A stretch of 64,000 bases of DNA from Dryas octopetala. Lineage: Eukaryota; Streptophyta; Magnoliopsida; Rosales; Rosaceae. Both the position numbers and the translations under genes were made by a program. Below are positions 38,101-49,380 of this stretch, one piece after another; position 1 is the stretch's first letter, and every line of letters starts with the position of its first letter. The stretch covers positions 21,785,454 through 21,849,453 of the forward strand of contig OY992833.1 of the NCBI GenBank assembly GCA_963921425.1, in the 5' to 3' direction. The notes beneath the pieces were generated by a model. It did not search any database, had not been told where the DNA came from, and saw only the letters and a program-made list of their open reading frames with translations.

Positions 38101-38312
38101 TCATCATAGCGCAGGCCTTCCTCTCAATGCTTTGCCACTTCAAGTTTGGCATATTCTTGTTCTTCACAGCTTGGCTGTTTGTCATGACTGTCTTTGTGCT
38201 TTTCCTAATTCCTGAGACCAAGGGTGTCCCCATTGAAGGGATGACAGATATGGTGTGGAAGCGACATTGGTTCTGGAAGAGATTTATGGATGACCATGAC
38301 CAAGCTAGATAA
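32186..38312 (+). CDS. STP13: STP13-type H+/hexose symporter, copy B
   Basis: Monosaccharide/proton symporter of the plasma membrane, 505 aa. Exons 32186-32318, 36684-37006, 37091-37215, 37376-38312 with GT-AG junctions and closing phases. Start [13 protein letters not shown] matches the STP13 N-terminal pattern. TM1 has the proton-coupling Asp ([11 protein letters not shown]). Other motifs: [103 protein letters not shown], and C-terminal [11 protein letters not shown]. The last two exons of copy A are a single exon here. Intron 1 is 4365 bp, against 127 bp in copy C and 1024 bp in copy A, because it holds a Pack-MULE and other repeats. The coding sequence itself looks intact. Confidence 0.94.
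34012..35307. mobile_element. Pack-MULE (Mutator-like) in intron 1 of STP copy B
   Basis: Begins GGGAGCAGTTTTGCTCACC and ends with the complement GGTGAGCAAAACTGCTCTC. Flanked by a perfect 9-bp duplication TATTATTTA (34003-34011, 35308-35316), the hallmark of Mutator-like elements. The inverted arms are very long, about 34012-34475 and 34855-35307, and include a purine/pyrimidine tract. The roughly 380-bp centre is single-copy and contains a piece resembling a PI31-like proteasome inhibitor gene. No transposase. The terminal sequence matches the 6.3-kb element at 38916-45215, so both probably used the same transposase source. Confidence 0.85.
34517..34596 (+). pseudogene. Captured PI31-like proteasome inhibitor exon fragment
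   Basis: The plus-strand translation [19 protein letters not shown] followed by EPNRFTR closely resembles the proline/glycine-rich C-terminal segment of plant PI31-like (PSMF1) proteins (family: [19 protein letters not shown]). It ends at a potential 5' splice site (AAG then GTATATGG at 34597), in the place where the family sequence continues with other residues, so an exon end was probably captured. Only about 26 residues remain. It lies in the same orientation as STP copy B but has no obvious 3' splice site upstream. Identification is from memory of the family. Confidence 0.7.
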
Positions 38313-38906
38313 ACCCAATGGGCATTCTTGAATTTATTTAAGCCTTTGATAAATTTTTTTTAGCCAAACAATGATCAACATCCTCAGATAATTTTTCTCT
38401 GAGTTAATCCTATATATAAATGATCATCACCAAACAGTGATGGAGAATTCTCTCATTGGCTCAAATTTGGTTATTGGTCCAATCCAGAATTAATCAATGC
38501 ATATTTCAGTTGTGGTGGCAGCCATTTGATTAACGGAAAAGATTTGGTGCCCTGGCACATTATCTATGTGCCATAATCTTATGTGGCAAAATTAAATAGT
38601 ACACATCATTATTTATTTTCTACATGAGATTAATATCTTCATTTGCGAAAGACAATCTTACCCAACTCAAATCCAATGAATGTAATTTGTTATCTTTTCT
38701 AACTATATATCCACAATCTCCATCGTTATATACCTCTTAAAAAAAAAAAAAATCTACATCATTGAATATATATTATTCTCCAACTACAACGTTGAATGTT
38801 CTCCGACTCCATATCTCCAACATTGAATTAATCTTCTCTAATCAAAGACTCCAATACATGCTTCTTCTCTCAATCTCTTTTTTTCCTTCTTTGATTTCTT
38901 AGGTAT
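38313..38906. other. Downstream of STP copy B
   Basis: 3' flanking sequence of copy B. No gene seen. Confidence 0.5.
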
Positions 38907-39094
38907 TAGGTGAATGAGAGTAGTTTTGTCCACCTCCTTTAACTCAGGTGTATGCTCACTTCTAATCTAAAATGCTGTCATGTGTTTAAAAAATTAACCA
39001 TGAGTTAATCTGTTGTATTTAATTATTTCTAATGTTATAATGATGAGAGAAAAATAATTTGACAACTCTTTTCTACTTTTATCCTTATATTTTA

Positions 39095-39830
39095 TTACTC
39101 AACTTTTTTATTACCTATTAATTTCTCTTTTCTCTTTTATTTATTTATTTCTAATAATTTTTACTTCTTTTGTGTTTTTGCTCTTCTCCCGTACGCCTCT
39201 AGTATCCAAAAAACCATATCCATTTAATAATTTTTACTTCTTTTTTTTTTTTTTTGCTTTTCTCCAGTATGCCTCCAGTACCCAAAAAACCACATCCATT
39301 TTTTTTTTTTGGGGTTTTATCCTGTATACATCTTTTATCTACTTTTTTAATTACTTAAAAAAATATTCCAACAACACTTTTTTTTGGGTCTAAGAATTCT
39401 TCTCTCTTGTCTCATACATGACATTTTCAGATGAAATAAATTCTTAGGTCAATCCAAGGCGTTGCAACATTTGAAGAGAGAAGAATAGTTGTAACAACAT
39501 AATTTTTTTTTTTGAACTCATGTAACTTTTGTATTGGATTTTCAATGTATGCAAATGAGTTGTTTTAGATTTTTGTTTGGCCAACATTTTAGATTAAACT
39601 TTGCAAATGAGTTTTTTGTTAGAATTGCAAATGTGTTGTTGGAATATTTTATTTTTTAATTAATTAAAAAAATAGATAAAGGTGTACACAGGAGAAGACC
39701 CAAAAAAATGAATGTGCTTTTTGGAGTACGAGAGAAGAGCAAAAAAACAAAAGAAGCAAAAATTATTAGAAATAATTAAATTAAAGAGAAAAGAGAAATT
39801 AACTGGTGATAAAAAAAGTTGAGTAAAAAA
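39095..39830. repeat. Foldback segment inside the 6.3-kb element
   Basis: TTACTCAACTTTTTTATTACC on the left pairs with the right-hand stretch ending AAAAGTTGAGTAAA. Pairing continues inward through TAATTTCTCTTTTCTC and AATAATTTTTACTTCTTTTG. Separately, the sequence just outside it (about 38990-39080) pairs with 40590-40690, so the left arm was probably rearranged by nested insertions. Confidence 0.6.
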
Positions 39831-41899
39831 AGATAAGGTCCATTGATTTTAACTACTAAATTTCAATAACTTTTTAATTTAGGTACCAAAATTAAATTAA
39901 TAGTATTTTAGATTAGGTACTAATTGAAAAGTCAAACAAAATAATAAAGTAAAAGATATTAGAATTTAAAAATATTACATCACTTGCCACTATAATAAAA
40001 AAATAAAAATAATATTACATTAATTTATACTATATTGTATTAAAATAAAATAATATTAATCCAGTCACAATTTAACTGTGATTTCTTGGTAAATTGAAAG
40101 AGACAACTTCAACCACTATACTATGTATTATTTTAAGAAAAAATATTGTTTTTACCTCTATTTATTCAATATTGTAGTATAATTTTTCTTACAAAAAAAT
40201 TCAATTAAGTCATAACTTAACTGTGACTGTCTCACAACTTAGATGTGATTGTCGTTCAGTCACAACTCAATTTGAAATTGTGAGTGTTGTACAGTCACAA
40301 CTAAATATGAAGTTGAGTCTACATTAGAAAATTTTCAAGATAATATAAAAGCCTCAAGAGCAATTTTGTCAAAACTTTATAAATTTTAACTAACATCCAT
40401 CATATGTGGGTTAAAAGACAAAAATGTCAAATGGAAAAGGCTCAAATCAAATGGGTCAACATGTTTGTGACCTAATCTAAAAACTACATTTAAATTTGGC
40501 AGTTTAATTGAAATATTATATGGTCTTCATGCTATACCAAACAATTATTATGATTTGGTATTTAATCCTAATTTTTTATAAAAGATAAGAGTAAAAGTTG
40601 AAAAAAGTTGTCAAATCATTTTTCTCTCTCATCATTATAACATCAGAAATAATTAAAATACAATAGATTAACTCATGGTTAGTTTTTTTAGAAAATTAGA
40701 ATTAAATACCAAATCCTAATAATTTTTTAAGAAAATTAGGATTAAATACCTAATTCTAATAATCTTTTAGAAAAGCAGTAAGACCCAATAGTTTTTTAGA
40801 TGAGCTACTAACTTTCATAAAACCTTTTAGATTAGGTACCAAAACTACTTTTCAGCATGACATATTTCTTTTGGGCTTCTTTTATTTTCCTTTTTTGTCC
40901 TTGGCCCATATATGGCTTCATTTCAGCTACTAATCATATATGAGCGTGGAAATTAACAAACGAATCCCTAAACCCAAATGATGCAAACAAACAATCCTCT
41001 TGACGATTTGCTTCAATTTCTTGGCAATATGCATCAATTTCGTCTAGTTTCTCAACAATTCTTTCAATTTCTGGTAATATGCTTATGTTTCTTTGAATTT
41101 CTTAGCCAATTATAGTTATTTTTCCAATTCCTGCAAATTTTCTTGTTATCCAAACAACACTCCAAGACAAATCTGTATTAATCCTCTCTCTCTCTCTCTC
41201 TCTCTCACTCCAAGGTTTTGGTGCTGGTGTGGAGGAGATCGTCAGATTGGGGAATTGGTGTTGGTTTGGTAATCTTGATCTTGAGTTTGATCTAAATGTT
41301 TTGTTCATATACTGCGATTTGAATTTATTTTGATTTATATTGCTTATGAATTTCTTTTATTAATTTTCTTAGGGTTTGATCTTTGGATTTTGTTTTCTTT
41401 GAGTAATTTGTGTGTTTCTGTTTCAAGTTTTGTATATTGTTTAATTTTGGAGTTTAGACTTGGCTATGTTTTTGCTTTTTAATTCTTGTTTTGTATTTGA
41501 TTTGATTTTTATTTCTTTTTATGTTTGTGACTATTCCATTGTTGTGGTTTATGCATTAGAGTTTTAAATTTTTTGTGGAGCTCAGTCACAGCTTCTATTC
41601 ATGATTTTAGGCATTACTAGAAGTGTGATTTTAGCAACTACTTAATTACCTAATGTTAATGTTTGGTGATGATCATTATTCAAAGGGCCTAAAGGTGATT
41701 ATGGCTGAATTTCTTTAATTGGTATAATTTTGGTTATGATTTTGTTTCCCTTGATACAATTTTTAGGAAATTTGTATGATCCTATACAATTGTACATATT
41801 GCAGAGATGTTTGTAAGCTTGTGAATTAGGAATTGGTTTTTATTTGTAAGTAACTACACAAATGGAATTAACCACACAACTCTTAGTTTGGGATATAGC

Positions 41900-43020
41900 T
41901 TATAAGATGAATTTCAAGTTGTTTCTGTTTGATAGTCACAGGTTAAATTTCCTTCTTAAAGTGTATATATTTAATGTATTTGTTAATGCAAATCCCCTGT
42001 TTATGTTAGTTTTCATGCTAAACATCAAGGTGTTTTATGTTAAATTTATTTTTCTGAATCTCAGTCACAACTTCAAATTTTGTTAATTGGTTGTTATACG
42101 AGTTTTGGGGGTGGTTTATGTGCACTTTCTATAGTTTTCATGTTGGAGTTTAGGACATTAGGGTCTATCTTTTGAGAACCTGAACTTATCTCTTTCAATA
42201 TCAGTCATACTTTAGATTTAGTTATGACTGTAGGACAGTCACAATTTCAGATGCAGTTGTGACTACTAAACAGTCACAACTAAATTGTGACAGTCACAAT
42301 TAATTTTTTATTATTTTTAGGTGTTTTGTATTAATCCGTTGGATTTTTTATTTTTTCTATTTGAATCCTTTGTGTGTGAATTGGAAGCCAAATGCATGAC
42401 TCTTTATGCATATGTAATTGCAGATTTCTTAAAAAAACTTTCTCTCTTATTATAGTAATCCTTCTAATGATTTTGTTTTTGTTTAATTTAGGGATATAAG
42501 GTTGGGTTATGATGTTGGTTAATGGTACCAAGCACTCGGCAGTGACTTTTTTTTATAACAACTGAGCACTTCTTCCAGCACTCGGCTCTAGTTCCTCCGT
42601 CTATTTGAAGGGTACATAAAAAAAAAATTAGGTTGAAGTTGTCTTTAAGAATAGGCTGCCTTTCTACCTTAAAGTCAGTCACAACTAAATCTAAAGTTGT
42701 GATGAAACAGTCACAACTTAGATTTAAGATGATATCTTCTAAATAGAAGCAAAGATAGATATGAATTTCAAATTATTTCTGTTTAACAGTCACATGTTTA
42801 ATTTCCTCCTTAAGAGGGTATATGTTTAATGCAAATTTCCTTTTTATGTTAGCTTTTATGTTAATTAAACATGTACATAGGTGTTTTATGTTAAACTTAT
42901 TTTTTTATGAATATCATTCACAACTTCAAATTTTGTTAATTGGTTGTTATATGAATTTTGGGGGTGCTTTAGGTGCATTGTCTTTAGTTTTCATGTTAGA
43001 GTTTAGAGATTTTTTAGTTA
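41900..43020. repeat. Direct duplication within the 6.3-kb element
   Basis: About 41900-42170 and 42760-43020 are diverged direct copies. Shared stretches include TAATTGGTTGTTATA, GTGTTTTATGTTAAA and TAGTTTTCATGTT. Confidence 0.7.
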
Positions 43021-43254
43021 TGAATATCATTTGATCACAACTAAATCAGTCATACTTTAGATTTAGTTGTTAGATAGTCACATCTTAAATCAGTCACAAT
43101 TAAATCTAAAGACAATCACAACTTAATTGTGATAGTCACAACTTTAAATTAGTTGTGACTAATTGGATTAATTATTTTTTTTTTAAAATATACAATAGTA
43201 TAGTATAAATTAGGTTAAAGCAATATTTTTGCATAGTAGTTAACTTACTGTAAT

Positions 43255-43305
43255 GGTGGGAGATATTTTATTCCTCTTGAATGAGAGGGGTTCGAATCCC
43301 CTCCA
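43255..43305 (+). other. tRNA-like box B motif, not a tRNA
   Basis: GGGGTTCGAATCCCC near 43288-43302 is a perfect T-arm-like stem and loop (pol III box B). No acceptor stem or D-arm can be folded with the upstream sequence, so it is not a tRNA gene. It may be a remnant of a tRNA-derived SINE or of a common plant repeat. Confidence 0.4.
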
Positions 43306-43347
43306 TGTTAAATGTTAATTTAATTTTTTGTGTAATGAGTAGAGCTT

Positions 43348-43483
43348 GGCCGGAGGTCGACCGGAAGATGGTGGCCGGTGGTCGGCCGGAAGACAGTGGC
43401 CGGAGGTATGCCAAAGGACGGTGGCCGATGGTCGGCCGGAAGACGATGGCCGGAGGTATGCCAGAGGATGGTGGCCGGAGGTC
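43348..43483. repeat. 25-bp GC-rich minisatellite, 5.4 copies
   Basis: Five consecutive 25-bp units beginning GGCCGGAGGT or GGCCGGTGGT plus a partial sixth, alternating two subtypes (GTCGGCCGG and GTATGCCA). Strongly GC-rich within very AT-rich DNA. Confidence 0.85.
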
Positions 43484-45224
43484 ATTCATGTTGTTGATGA
43501 GGGAAGGGTAGATTTGTACTTTTCACAATGGCATAGCAAGTAAATATAGAACTGTTGAAGGCTTTTTAATTTCAATAAGGTTTGACTATTCAACTAGTAT
43601 TTAATCTAAAATGGTATTTAATTTTAGTACCTAAACCAAAAAGGTATTAAAGTTTGGTAGTTAAAATCAATGAACCTTAATTTTTTGGTATAGCATAAAC
43701 ACCATATAATATTTCAATTGAATTACCAAATTTAAATGTAGTTTTTAGATTAGGTCACAAATATGTTGGCCCCTTTGATTTGATCTTTTTTTATTTGACA
43801 TTTTTATCCTTTGACCCACATATGATGAGTGTTAGTTAAAATTTATAAGGTTTTGACAAAATTGCCCTTGAGGTTTTTATATTATATTGAAAATTTGCTA
43901 ATGTAATCTCAACTTCACATTTAGTTGTGACTGTACGACACTTACAACTTTAAATTTAGTTGTGACTAAATGACAATCATATCTAAGTTGTGACTTAATT
44001 GAATTTTTTTTAGAGAAATTATATTACAATATAGTATAAATTAATAGAGGTCAAAACAATACTTTTACTCAAAATAATATATAATATAGTGGTGCGAGTT
44101 GTCTCTTTCAATTTACCAAGATAGTCACAATTAAGTTGTGACTGGATTGATTTATTTTTATTTTTTATAATACAATATAGTATAAATTAATGTAATATTT
44201 TTTTTTATTTTTTTATTGTACGTAGTGGCATGTGATGTAATATTTGTAAATTCTAATACTTTTTACTTTATTAATTTGTTTGACTTTTCAACTAGTACCT
44301 AATATAAAATGCTATTTAATTTTGGTACTTAAACTAAAAAATTATTAAAATTTAGTAGTTAAAATCAATGGACCTTAGTTTTTTTAGAAAATTAGGATTA
44401 AATACCAAATTTCAATAATTTTTTGGTATAGCATGAAAACTATATATTATTTCAATTAAACTACCAAATTTAAATGTAATTTTTTAGATTAGGTCACAAA
44501 TATGTTGACTTCTTTGATTTGAACCTTTTCTATTTGATATTTTTGTCCTTTGGCCCACATATGATGGGTGTTAGTTAAAATTTATAATGTTTTGACAAAA
44601 TTGTCCTTGAGACTTTTATATTATCTTGAAAATTTGTTAATATAGTCTCAACTTCACATTTAGTTGTGACTGTACGACACTCACAACTTCAAATTTAGTT
44701 GTGACTGAACGACAGTCACATCTAAGTTGCGAAACAATCACAGTTAAGTTATGACTTAATTGAAATTTTTTTAGAGAAATTATACTACAATATAGTATAA
44801 ATAGAGGTCAAAACAATACTTTTACTCAAAATAATATGTAGTATAGTGGTGTGAGTTGTCTCTTTTAATTTACCAAGACAGTCACAGTTAAGTTGTGACT
44901 GGATTGATTTTTTTTTTTTAAAATATAATATAGTATAAATTAATGTAATATTTGTGATGTAATATTATTATTTTTTTATTGTAGTGGCATGTGATGTAAT
45001 ATTTGTAAATTCTAATACATTTTACTTTATTATTTTGTTTGACTTTTCAACTAATATCTAATTTAAGATGCTATTTAATTTTGGTACCTAAATTAAAAAG
45101 TTATTGAAATTCAGTAGTTAAAATCAATGGACCTTAGTTTTTTAAACACATGACAACATTTTAGATGGAAAGTGAGCATATACCTGAGTTAAAGGAGGTG
45201 AGCAAAACTGCTCTCTAGGTGAAT

Positions 45225-45818
45225 CGTGAAAGGGGTTATACCTTGTTGGAAATTTCCATTTTGGTCCTTTGATCTTGATGATTAATTGTTTTCTTAGGTC
45301 TTGATTTTAGCCCATTCTAAACAAAATTATCATCTAAATTGGGTTTAAATGAAACATCATGGGCTGCTCTTCGCCACCTATATATAACTGGTTTCCTCCT
45401 ACCAACAAATTAAGGAACTACCGAACTAGCTAGGCAGCCCAACAACATCCAACACCAATAATAATAATTAAAAAAAACAATTGAGAAATTAATCGGGGTT
45501 TGAAAGCGACTTATATCACCATATTACTGTTGGCTCTTGTTAACAAACTTGCTGCCATTAGGCTTAGGAAGCCTCCCTGATTCATAGGACAAGACGATTA
45601 TGTATTTTAAATATGTTATTGGATGGTGAATAGGTTTGGGATTATTAAAAATTTATCAATGGAAACATACAATGGCAATTACCATTTATTCAAACTTTTT
45701 ATCTTTCTCAATTTTTTTTTTCTGGAAATATATATACGTCACAGTGGCTGAATACTTTTTCAGAAACTATATATCTTTCTCATATTTGGATTTGTTTTAT
45801 TTTTCACTTTAGTCAGAA
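45225..45818. other. Short intergenic stretch between two elements
   Basis: AT-rich. No gene or repeat recognised. Confidence 0.45.
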
Positions 45819-46009
45819 CTAGTAATTGTACCCGGGCGGGTGTGGAAAGCTTGTAAAATGTGCATATATCTATAAAACTGAAATATAAGAATATTTACAT
45901 ATATATGAAAATCTAAATATGTCTGTAAACACTGACATCAATGTTTCTTAACTAAGCTTGAGTTACAAAATGTGGATTCATGACCCCATCAATGTCTCCT
46001 CGAATTCTA

Positions 46010-46234
46010 CCTCATTTTTTGGAATTTTTTTCTTCTCATAACCCCATTTTCTTGACAACTTTGTTCCACAGCTTCAGCACCAGTGTTCATAGGCAGCACC
46101 ATGTCATAGCCAAACATGCTTGTTAGATAGTCAGCAAATACTGGAAATCTATCATTATAGAAGGCTCGAGAACTAAGGGTGAGCCTTTCTGGCTGTTCTT
46201 GTAATGTCTTCATGATCTTTGGATCACAATGTCC
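46010..46234 (-). pseudogene. Captured ornithine aminotransferase exon fragment
   Basis: After an intact acceptor (TGTAG at the high end) the minus strand encodes [20 protein letters not shown], then [22 protein letters not shown] and AVE. This is a highly conserved exon of delta-ornithine aminotransferase, a mitochondrial PLP enzyme that interconverts ornithine and glutamate semialdehyde. Beyond AVE the frame is lost: a small deletion puts the family sequence ([12 protein letters not shown]) in another frame. The active-site lysine region and all other exons are absent. A non-functional fragment of about 70 codons. Confidence 0.85.
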
Positions 46235-47404
46235 CTACACAACACGAAGCTATCTGTTAGAAGATGGAAAACATGAGGCATGCAATAAATAAATTATTAA
46301 AAAGAGGGTATGAGCAACTGCAATAAATCTACTTTAGAAAAATGGAGTTTTTCATATGAACTTCATTGGGATTACATTTGAGTCTGATTTAAAGAAGAAA
46401 GCCACTGCCACATTACTAATCAGTTAGAAAGGAGACATCATTGGAATGCAAAAAAGGAATAGCAATGTCATGGTTTTTTATTTAGTTTTTCTGATGTGCT
46501 TTTTGGAAAGTTTTTGTCATTTCATGTGGTTCATATGGTAGAGATAAAGTTTTTGTCACTGTGTCTGTGCATGTGTTTTTGTGCGCTAGTGTGCATGAAT
46601 ATTGTAACATTTTTACTAATCAGGAAAACAGTTTTATAACTTTTTCAGCTTACTATGGTTTTACAATATGTATGCAACTCTTAAACTGTTGTATACTCTT
46701 CCTTGGAGACCTAGGTTCATAGTAGTTATGAGAGCTGTATGTGTTGGTTTGAGAGTCCATATGTGTTTAGGATTTATATTGACTGTCCTTACCAGTTTTG
46801 GTTTTTAATAGGTGTTCCTATGTAAGTCAGTTTAGGATTTCTTCTTTCTTCTCTCTATATAGTGTTGCATTGTCTTCCTTCATTAATGAATGAGAATAAG
46901 GTTTAAAGTGGCACTCTTATATAAGTTTTGTTCACAATAGTAAAAATATAGCATTTTCTTGTTGTTCTTTTTTTTTTTTTTTGCCCCTCAAATTTGAGCA
47001 TTGTGTTGCAAAGCATGTTTAAGAGAGAAAGATAAAGAGTGTGGTTGCAAAGCATGGTTTTATCAAAATCAATACAGATTTCCTTAAAAGAAAAAATTAA
47101 AACATAAAAAACTTTAAAATGAGATATAGAACCTAAACCTATCAGAATATGTAACATAGAAGTCGTTGCCAAAATAAGTTCTATGATGTCATTGTAGAGA
47201 AATATCTACATAAATACAATGCCATCCAAGCAAGTACTGATTATTGGTTAAAGCAGATTAATATCTTGCATTTTTCCTTGTTTGTAGAAACTTGGTTTAA
47301 GAATATATAGATTCAACTAAAAAAGAAAGCAAATTGAAGATTATAAAATAATGTCGTGTTAATGATAAGAAAGATGAAATTAGATAAAGAGCTTGTTTTT
47401 TGAC

Positions 47405-47527
47405 CTGAATAGTCCTTCCAGAAGGATCTGATTGGCATCTAGGCTCGTTAATAAGCTCCCAGGCCACGGGTGTTGGGTCATCTTTATAATGAACTCTAGT
47501 ATAGCTGTTATATCTGTTAAGAATAGT
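47405..47527 (-). pseudogene. Captured endo-beta-mannanase exon (GH5)
   Basis: A single complete exon of 41 codons with acceptor TTTTGCAG and donor CAG|GTCAAA. The translation includes LNRYNSYTRVHYKDDPTPVA and WELINEPRC then DPSGRTIQ. This is the plant mannan endo-1,4-beta-mannosidase segment around the catalytic acid/base Glu (the E of NEP). No other mannanase exon is present nearby, so it is a captured piece and not a gene. It shares strand with the ornithine aminotransferase fragment about 1.2 kb downstream, so a chimeric transcript is conceivable. Confidence 0.85.
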
Positions 47528-48260
47528 CTGCAAAATGGTAGATGCAAATTAGAACTGAAAATCCTGTGCATCAAATCTCATAAAAGAGGAAAGGCTTATC
47601 ACCATCATAGACTGTTATTCCTTCACAATAATCATTTCCAGACTTGGAAAAAAAGAAACTTGATCACAACAACGTCCCTCACTCAGTCAGAACCGAGAAA
47701 AAAAGATAAACGAAAAAAAAATCAAATAAAAATCTGTGGCTCACCTTCTCTGCGCAAACAGTCGATCCGATTGAGTTCCTCAACAACCCAAGATGTAATC
47801 AGAAGAAGACCAGATTGATGTGTCGGGTTAAAAAAGAATGAGAACAGATAGAGAGAGGCAGACCAGATCGATGTGCCTGGGATGCGACCGGAAAGAGAGA
47901 GAATGGAAAAAGTAAATGACCAAAATGGGCTTTGAGTACTGGTGTGGTGTAGTTAGACTCTCTGATGAAGTGCGGTGGTGTCTGGAGGTGGAGAGACCCG
48001 GCGGAGACTGGAGATCGAGTGAATCTGGAGAGTGTGGAGATTGAGTACGGCAGAGAGATGAGAGATCGAGTGAGTCGGAGATGAGATGAGGGAGTGTCGG
48101 AGTGAGAGAGAGATCGCACAGCCCTATCTCTCCTCTCTCTGTCTCTTTCTCTCTATCTGTAATGTAAACCAAAACCGACCAACCCTTATCCCAGGTGAAT
48201 GACCAAAAAGGGCAAATCTAACCCCACTATTCTACAATAGCTAGCAGATCAAAAAAATAA

Positions 48261-49146
48261 GGGTAAATTACAATTTGATACCTCAACTTTATCTCAAATT
48301 TTAAGTTAGTATTTCAAGTTCAAAAAGTTGTAATTTCATGCCTCGACTTTCATTTTGTTTCAAATTAATACATCCGTTAGTCTTGCCGTCAAAAATACCG
48401 TTATCTGATGATGTGGCACATCACTAAAAGGCTTTATTTCAATTTAGTACCTCAATTTTATCATATTTTTCAAATTCATACCTCAAGTTTAAAAACTTGC
48501 AAATAAATAAATATTTTCCAGTTTTTATCTCAACATCACCCCAGTTTTTTACCCATCAAATCTCAACCAAAATTATCAATCTTATACTTATTTTGAAGCT
48601 ATGAATCTCCTCTTTACAACCATATAAAAATCATGCAAAAAAAAGTTATGAAACCCAAGATAATTGATCACAAAGTAGGCTATCCGAAAGTGCCAAATTT
48701 TCGAAACAAATTGACAATTTCGGGTAGCCCTAATTTGTGACTACTTCTTTCGCGTTTCATAGTTTCTTTTTGAATTATTTCTATATGGTTATAAAGAGAA
48801 AATTCATAGCTTCAAAATGAGTATAAAATTATTGATTTTGGTGAAGATTCGATGGGTCAAAAGTTGGGGTGAAGTTGAGATAAAAACTGGAAAACATTTA
48901 TTTATTTGCAAGTTTTTTAACTTGAAGTATGAACTTGAAAAACATGGTAAAGTTGAGGTACTAAATTGAAATGAAGCCTTTAGCGGTGTGCCACGTCATC
49001 AGATAACGACATTTTTGACGGCAAGACTAACGGAGGTATTAACTTGAAACAAAATGAAAGTTGAGGTATGAAATTGCAACTTTTTGAACTTGAGATATTA
49101 ACTTGAAATCTGAAGTAAAGTTAAAGTATTAAATTATAATTTACCC
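48261..49146. mobile_element. 886-bp palindromic MITE-like element
   Basis: Begins GGGTAAATTACAATTTGATA and ends with the near complement AAATTATAATTTACCC; the arms pair along most of the length. Flanked by a 9-bp repeat AAAAAATAA on both sides (48252-48260, 49147-49155), suggestive of a Mutator-type insertion though the site is low-complexity. A second copy runs off the window from about 63622. It lies within the Helitron. Confidence 0.7.
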
Positions 49147-49380
49147 AAAAAATAAAATAGATGTGAGGGGAAACAGAAGAGGAGCACGACGATGGCAAGG
49201 GGCGTAAAAAAATCAAAAGGGCAGGGGTAAAAATGAAAGAGAGAGCGAAATGACTAAAACAGGGCCATTATTCCACAAATTACAATGGAAAACAACTGAA
49301 ATAAAAAAATAGAGGGGCAAAATGGAATTTTCAGTGAACAGTCTATGAACAGTAGACCTCTTCTCACCGTTTAGTATATA

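Larger units (their letters stand above)
40200..44900. repeat. Dispersed GTCACAACT motif clusters
   Basis: The motif CAGTCACAACT(T/A)A or its complement occurs many times in both orientations, often as head-to-head pairs. Clusters lie near 40200-40320, 42190-42300, 42670-42730, 43030-43160, 43910-44140 and 44640-44900. They are almost confined to the 6.3-kb element. Subterminal repeats of this kind are often transposase-binding sites, but no such role is shown here. Confidence 0.7.
38916..45215. mobile_element. 6.3-kb non-autonomous Mutator-like element
   Basis: Starts GAGAGTAGTTTTGTCCACC and ends GGTGAGCAAAACTGCTCTC. Flanked by a perfect 9-bp duplication TAGGTGAAT (38907-38915, 45216-45224). 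The outer about 75 bp of each end are inverted repeats matching the Pack-MULE in STP copy B. The interior is composite: a foldback segment (39095-39830), inverted arms with a tandemly duplicated right arm (about 43610-44340 and 44345-45130), a leader-like CT-rich segment with an intron-like stretch (41150-42490), an internal direct duplication (about 41900-42170 and 42760-43020) and a 25-bp minisatellite. I recognise no transposase and no host coding sequence. Confidence 0.75.
45819..49380 (-). mobile_element. Probable non-autonomous Helitron with captured exons
   Basis: On the minus strand the 3' end reads CACCCGCCCGGGTACAATTA then CTAG followed by host T: a short hairpin (ACCCG/CGGGT), a 7-nt spacer and CTAG. 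This is the plant Helitron 3' structure. The other end lies near 49370-49384; the sequence inside it (TACTGTTCATAGACTGTTCA on the minus strand) resembles Helitron 5' ends, but I could not place the canonical TC start. Inside are exon fragments of two unrelated host genes in the same 5'-to-3' sense as the element, plus a later palindromic insert (48261-49146). No Rep/helicase remains. Confidence 0.6.

Noticed and set aside
43285..43305. Possible tRNA gene (GGTTCGAATCC)
   Set aside because: Only the T-arm is present. No acceptor stem, D-arm or anticodon arm can be paired with nearby sequence.
46742..46934. Possible solo LTR (starts TGTTGG, TATA-like and AATGAATGAGAATAAGG motifs)
   Set aside because: The 3' end and target duplication could not be found and there is no second copy in the window.
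47799..48172. Minus-strand frames of about 110 codons
   Set aside because: Ser/Leu/Pro-rich translation of a repetitive GA/CT region at the side of the Helitron. No family recognised and no splice link to the captured exons shown.
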